From NCBI GenBank assembly GCA_026398275.1, contig JAPLTF010000072.1:62001-126000 (forward strand): a DNA stretch of 64,000 nt. Direction: 5' to 3'. The DNA comes from Verrucomicrobiota bacterium. GTDB taxonomy: Bacteria; Verrucomicrobiota; Verrucomicrobiia; Chthoniobacterales; Terrimicrobiaceae. Position 1 is the first letter of the stretch. Every line of letters starts with the position of its first letter. The notes under the pieces were generated by a model. It had not been told where the DNA came from. It did not search any database and saw nothing but the letters and a program-made list of their open reading frames with translations. Positions 61,252 through 64,000 of this stretch are shown here, piece by piece. The position numbers and the translations under genes were made by a program.

Positions 61252-64000
61252 ATAAAAAACTCCCCTTCAACTTCATTTGTTTCAGCCCTGATCCTTGCCC
61301 TCTCCCTCGTCCTCGGGGGACACGCGTATTCGCAGGCCATCTCGATCGCCACCGGCAACTGGAGCTCGAACTCAACTTGGAACACGCCTCCGGTCAACGG
61401 GGCATCTGCGTCCGTGAGCGGCAACAATACGGTGACTTTCCAGGCGGGTGACTCGTATACGGGGGGCTACAGCATATATAATGGCTTGGACGTCGGTCAG
61501 AATTTTCGGGCCAACCCGGGCTCAGGCGTCCTCAACGTCACCGGCGGAACGCTCCACACGGGCAGCCTCCTCGTGGGGCACGTCTACGGCGGCACGATCA
61601 ACGTGTCCGGCGGCGCGATGATCATCGATGGCGGCACCATGCTCTTTGGTTGGGGGGCGAGTTCCTCCCTCAACGTCTCCGGCAACGGGACGGTTACCAT
61701 GGCAGGCACGCTGGATCCCGGAAATCCCTACTTCAACTTCGGCCACAGCGCCCAGTCTTTCCTAAACATCAGCAGTAACGGCACGGTGAATGTCCAGCGT
61801 GCGGTCAGTGTGCAGGCCGGGTCGGTGGTGGACGTCAACGGTGCCAATTCGACGCTCAACTTCAGCGGTGCCGCAAACTTGAATTTGGTGGCCGGGTCAA
61901 AAATCAGCGCTGAGAACGGCGGCAGCATCAACATGAGCGGGGGCCAGGTGACCATCAATGGAACTGAGGGGCTCTGGCTGGGGGGAGCCGGAACGACCGG
62001 CACCCTGAACCTCAGCGGCGGGACATGGACGCAGACGGGCATGTTTCGGTTGGGTGTGTTCGCAAGCGGCAACGGTATCGTCAACCAGACCGGGGGCGTG
62101 TTTGAGCTTGGCAACAATATTGAGGTCTGGGGATCGAGCGTATCCCAATACAATCTGGCGGGTGGCACGTTCCGGTTGCTCGGCAACTACGCGATCAACA
62201 ACTATACTACCGGCAGCACCTTTAACATCACCGGGGCCAGCGGCAACGTGACGGTGGACGCGGGAGCCTACAACTTCACCTTGTTGAACACGAGCACCTT
62301 CAACAACGCCAACGCCACCTTGACCAAGACCGGCGCGGGCACGCTGACCTTCAGCGGCGCGTCCCAGTTGCAGATCGCGAACGGAGCGCTGGACATGCAG
62401 GCGGGGACGATCGAGACCGCCAGCAGCTTGGCTATCGGAATAAGTGGCAGTTCAGCGACTGGGACGATGAGCGGGGGAACGCTGAAGACCGGCTACCTTG
62501 CCGCGTCCAACTTCATCGTTGGTTATGGACAAACCGGAACCTTCACGCAGAGCAACGGCACCGTCGACATAGGAAGCCAGGCAAGCGCGGTTTTCGGCTG
62601 GAGCGGGGGGACAGGGAACTACACCCTTTCCGGGGGGACATTCTCTGCGGCCAATAACACCTACCTCGGCTTAGGGGGAGCCGGCACGCTCAATGTCAAC
62701 GGCGGGAGTTACACGGCGTTCAATATGTGGGTCGGCGGCAATGGCGGCACGGGGACGCTTAATCTCAATGGCGGCACTTTGAACGTGACCAACTCTATGA
62801 CTGTGGGTGCCGGGGGCACGCTCGGCTTCAACTCGGGTACGCTCAACCTCGCGGGGAGTCTTGCCTCGCCCGACTTCACCATTGGCTCCGGCGGCACGCT
62901 CAACTTGAACTCGGGCGGCAGCCTTGCGAACGGCCTTAACCTGACTGTTAATAACGGTGCGCTGGTGAAATTCAACGGGGGCACGGGCAACGCAACCATG
63001 AACCTCCTCCTGAGCGGAGGCACGGTGGACGTCAATGGCCAGTCGCTCGGGGCGGGCACCTGGGCTAATCTTTGTGCGACGACGTCGGGGGCGGTGCTCA
63101 AGAACAGCAGCGGCAATGCGACGATCGCGGCTGGCAACAACACGATCTGGATCTGGGACGCGGCGACCAACCTGACGATCAACGCGACCGGCAATCTGCA
63201 GATCGACTCGAGGATCACCAGTTCCGGGCAACCAAACCCGACAGGCATCATCAAGACCGGCAACGGAGCCCTGGTGCTCAACAGCAATCTCAACGACTAT
63301 ACGGGAGCGACGCTGGTCAACGCGGGCATCTTGCAGGTGAACGTGGCCAACGGCTTGGGCAGCACCTCCAACGGCACCACGGTGGCCAGCGGGGCGCAGT
63401 TGCGCCTGAATGGCGTCACCGTCGGTGCCGAGGCGCTGACGATCAGCGGCAACGGCACCACGGCGGGCAGCGCAGGGGCCCTGCGCGCCGGGACAGGCAG
63501 CAACACGTATCAGGGCAAAGTGACGCTGGCGGCCGATGCGAAGATCTTTGCAGGCAGCGGGACTTCGATGACCTTGGACGTGGCCTCCGGCGACGCGGTC
63601 AATTTGGCCAACTTTACCCTGACCGTCGACGGCGCGGGCAGCCACACGGTCAGTGATGGCATCACCGGCACGGGCGGCGTGACCAAGATCGGCAGCGGCA
63701 CGACAACGCTGAGCGCGGTGAACAGCTACACCGGTGCGACGACAGTTAACGTGGGCACCCTCCTGATCAACGGTTCCACCTCGGCCAGCAGCGCGGTCAC
63801 GGTGGCGTCCGGAGCGACCCTCGGCGGCAGCGGCACGGTCGGCGGCTTCACCACGGTGAGCGGCAACCTGAAGCCCGGCAACAGCCCGGGCACCCTCTCG
63901 TTCTCGAGCGGACTCACCCTCGCAAGCACCTCGAATACCACGATGGAGATCACCGGAATCGGTGCGGGGCTGTTCGACAGAGTTGTCGTGACCGGCCAGC
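61252..64000 (+). CDS. Autotransporter-associated beta-strand repeat protein, 3' end outside the window
   Basis: The frame is open from 61177 to the window end. It encodes a classic signal peptide (FVSALILALSLVLGGHAYSQ) directly after the codons ATA AAA AAC, so the natural start position has ATA instead of ATG; no ATG, GTG or TTG occurs before the signal peptide. The body is built of beta-strand repeats (LNVTGGTL, INVSGGAM, LNLSGGTW types) and two typical autotransporter-associated repeats (GIIKTGNGALVLNSN...DYTGATLV, GVTKIGSGTTTLSAV...SYTGATTV). It would form a long beta-helix at the cell surface, and an anchor such as PEP-CTERM or a barrel should lie beyond the window. Confidence 0.82.
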   Translation, partial: MKNSPSTSFVSALILALSLVLGGHAYSQAISIATGNWSSNSTWNTPPVNGASASVSGNNTVTFQAGDSYTGGYSIYNGLDVGQNFRANPGSGVLNVTGGTLHTGSLLVGHVYGGTINVSGGAMIIDGGTMLFGWGASSSLNVSGNGTVTMAGTLDPGNPYFNFGHSAQSFLNISSNGTVNVQRAVSVQAGSVVDVNGANSTLNFSGAANLNLVAGSKISAENGGSINMSGGQVTINGTEGLWLGGAGTTGTLNLSGGTWTQTGMFRLGVFASGNGIVNQTGGVFELGNNIEVWGSSVSQYNLAGGTFRLLGNYAINNYTTGSTFNITGASGNVTVDAGAYNFTLLNTSTFNNANATLTKTGAGTLTFSGASQLQIANGALDMQAGTIETASSLAIGISGSSATGTMSGGTLKTGYLAASNFIVGYGQTGTFTQSNGTVDIGSQASAVFGWSGGTGNYTLSGGTFSAANNTYLGLGGAGTLNVNGGSYTAFNMWVGGNGGTGTLNLNGGTLNVTNSMTVGAGGTLGFNSGTLNLAGSLASPDFTIGSGGTLNLNSGGSLANGLNLTVNNGALVKFNGGTGNATMNLLLSGGTVDVNGQSLGAGTWANLCATTSGAVLKNSSGNATIAAGNNTIWIWDAATNLTINATGNLQIDSRITSSGQPNPTGIIKTGNGALVLNSNLNDYTGATLVNAGILQVNVANGLGSTSNGTTVASGAQLRLNGVTVGAEALTISGNGTTAGSAGALRAGTGSNTYQGKVTLAADAKIFAGSGTSMTLDVASGDAVNLANFTLTVDGAGSHTVSDGITGTGGVTKIGSGTTTLSAVNSYTGATTVNVGTLLINGSTSASSAVTVASGATLGGSGTVGGFTTVSGNLKPGNSPGTLSFSSGLTLASTSNTTMEITGIGAGLFDRVVVTGQ

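Noticed and set aside
61252-64000. Start of the autotransporter-like protein at an internal GTG (near 61411)
   Set aside because: This would remove the clear signal peptide; the upstream residues fit a natural N-terminus with ATA in place of ATG.

Overview
The window looks like a chromosomal segment of a Verrucomicrobiota bacterium (Opitutaceae/Chthoniobacter-like; exact genus not determinable here). The evidence is two PEP-CTERM proteins, a pseudopilin cassette matching the Verrucomicrobia-restricted 'Verru_Chthon cassette' families (D-B-C-A), a pseudopilin with an H-X9-DG-type tail, PEP-CTERM-anchored and autotransporter-like surface proteins, high GC with strong codon bias, and almost no Shine-Dalgarno sites. 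Nearly all other genes serve carbohydrate breakdown.

Layout. 1-4.3 kb: end of a PEP-CTERM protein, a GntR regulator and a divergent GH94-like phosphorylase. 4.4-12.6 kb: a leftward operon (fatty acid desaturase, MtaA/URO-D-like methyltransferase, small unknown protein, Gfo/Idh oxidoreductase, GH36-like galactosidase, GH38 mannosidase) with a divergent AraC regulator at 12.7 kb. 13.5-18.2 kb: a GH36 alpha-galactosidase and an unassigned (alpha/alpha)6-type protein. 18.2-20.2 kb: a decayed zone with a response-regulator remnant, an unknown gene, a tRNA 3'-end fragment and the tail of a sodium/solute symporter joined to it. 20.2-25.5 kb: a secreted Calx-beta-like protein, a GH78-like rhamnosidase and a TacA/TacT-type toxin-antitoxin pair. 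25.7-37.3 kb: PEP-CTERM protein, pseudopilin, AraC regulator, GH99-like/WbsX protein, GH106-like protein, a free jelly-roll-type module, a GPH sugar symporter, a second MtaA-like methyltransferase, a PhyH dioxygenase and another AraC regulator. 37.5-51.2 kb: a leftward run of three tandem GH106-like lipoproteins, a sulfatase, a GH42-like and a GH35 galactosidase. 51.2-58.3 kb: gene debris, a MITE-like element and the pseudopilin operon. 58.5-64 kb: a second GH78-like gene, a second MITE-like element and a large autotransporter-repeat protein that runs off the window and lacks a normal start codon.

Together the genes suggest extracellular removal of sulfate, galactose and rhamnose from a complex polysaccharide, uptake through the GPH symporter and intracellular hydrolysis or phosphorolysis, controlled by local AraC and GntR regulators. 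The substrate is an inference (a sulfated or O-methylated rhamnose/galactose-rich polymer). The less familiar material is the GH106-like paralogue array with mosaic sequence, one binding-type module used in three different architectures, the MtaA-like methyltransferases inside glycosidase operons, and the tRNA-fragment junction.
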